From: Pseudomonadota bacterium
GTDB taxonomy: Bacteria; Pseudomonadota; Alphaproteobacteria; Rhizobiales; Hyphomicrobiaceae
Assembly (NCBI GenBank): GCA_021812845.1
Contig: JAKAML010000115.1
Coordinates: 1 to 5,620 of the forward strand
Direction: 5' to 3'
Length of the DNA stretch: 5,620 nt
Shown here: piece after piece, positions 5,446 to 5,620 of the stretch
Position numbering within the stretch: the stretch's first letter is position 1
Layout: every line of letters begins with the position of its first letter
Translations under genes and position numbers: made by a program
Notes under the pieces: model-generated
Told to the model about the DNA's origin: nothing
Seen by the model: the letters and a program-made list of their open reading frames with translations, nothing else
Database searches by the model: none

Positions 5446-5620
5446 TTACCAGAGCTTCACGTCCTTGCCCTCGGCACGGAGCTTCTCGGCGTATTCCGAC
5501 AGCCAGCGCTGGAAGTTCGGCTCTTGCTTGTAGCCCTGTGTCTTCACGTAGACGAAGGTGGCGTGGGTGTGGAACGCCTTCCAGTAGCCCTGCAGCCGCC
5601 ACACCTCGGCGTCGCGTCCG
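5446..5620 (-). CDS. C-terminal end of an unrecognised protein, partial (continues beyond right edge)
   Basis: Reading the minus strand leftwards from 5619 gives 57 open codons ending in TAA at 5446-5448. Codons mostly end in G or C, like gyrA and ompW, which supports a real gene. The segment is rich in aromatic and charged residues: WRLQGYWKAFHTHATFVYVK, then TQGYKQEPNFQRWLSEY, and an amphipathic Lys/Glu helix ending in KDVKLW. This looks like a soluble protein's C-terminal helix; there is no membrane segment. I do not recognise the family. It is convergent with ompW, with the terminator between them. Confidence 0.75.
   Translation of the reverse strand, partial: GRDAEVWRLQGYWKAFHTHATFVYVKTQGYKQEPNFQRWLSEYAEKLRAEGKDVKLW

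Noticed and set aside
5345..5602. 85-codon minus-strand frame at the right end
   Set aside because: It runs through the terminator hairpin and is out of frame with the better-supported coding frame ending at 5446, so it is treated as a shadow.

Overview
The window is GC-rich DNA with strong G/C bias at third codon positions, long antisense open frames and GTG starts. The gyrase A subunit has the long acidic linker late in its C-terminal domain and the glycine/acid-rich tail that I associate with Alphaproteobacteria. An OmpW-type porin and a cysteine-free Crp/Fnr regulator also fit a Gram-negative alphaproteobacterium. I cannot name the genus.

Layout from left to right. (1) 1-42, minus: the first 14 codons of an exported protein whose gene runs off the left edge. 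(2) 43-469: a divergent gap with two small dyads and only a weak promoter candidate. (3) 470-3277, plus: gyrA, complete, 935 codons from a GTG start. (4) 3284-3564: eight tandem palindromic units of 35 or 37 bp that fill the whole convergent gap between gyrA and the next gene. (5) 3564-4295, minus: a 243-residue Crp/Fnr-family regulator. (6) 4296-4644: a divergent control region with a perfect FNR/FixK-type dyad, TTGA-N6-TCAA. (7) 4645-5337, plus: an OmpW-family outer-membrane beta-barrel protein. (8) 5375-5410: a strong intrinsic terminator. (9) 5446-5620, minus: the last 57 codons of an unrecognised protein that runs off the right edge.

The best biological story is the regulator/porin pair. 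A Crp/Fnr regulator and an ompW-like gene are divergently transcribed around an FNR/FixK operator, and E. coli ompW is itself known to be FNR-controlled. The regulator lacks the cysteines of oxygen-sensing FNR and the phosphate-binding cassette of CRP. It is therefore either FixK-like (controlled through its own expression) or has an unknown ligand, and it may regulate both itself and the porin.

The most unusual DNA structure is the repeat array. Its two unit types keep the same hairpin through compensatory base changes, and one unit is a chimera of the two. It looks like a BIME/REP-style extragenic palindrome cluster. GyrA carries glycine at the position equivalent to E. coli Ser83, which predicts intrinsically reduced quinolone susceptibility.
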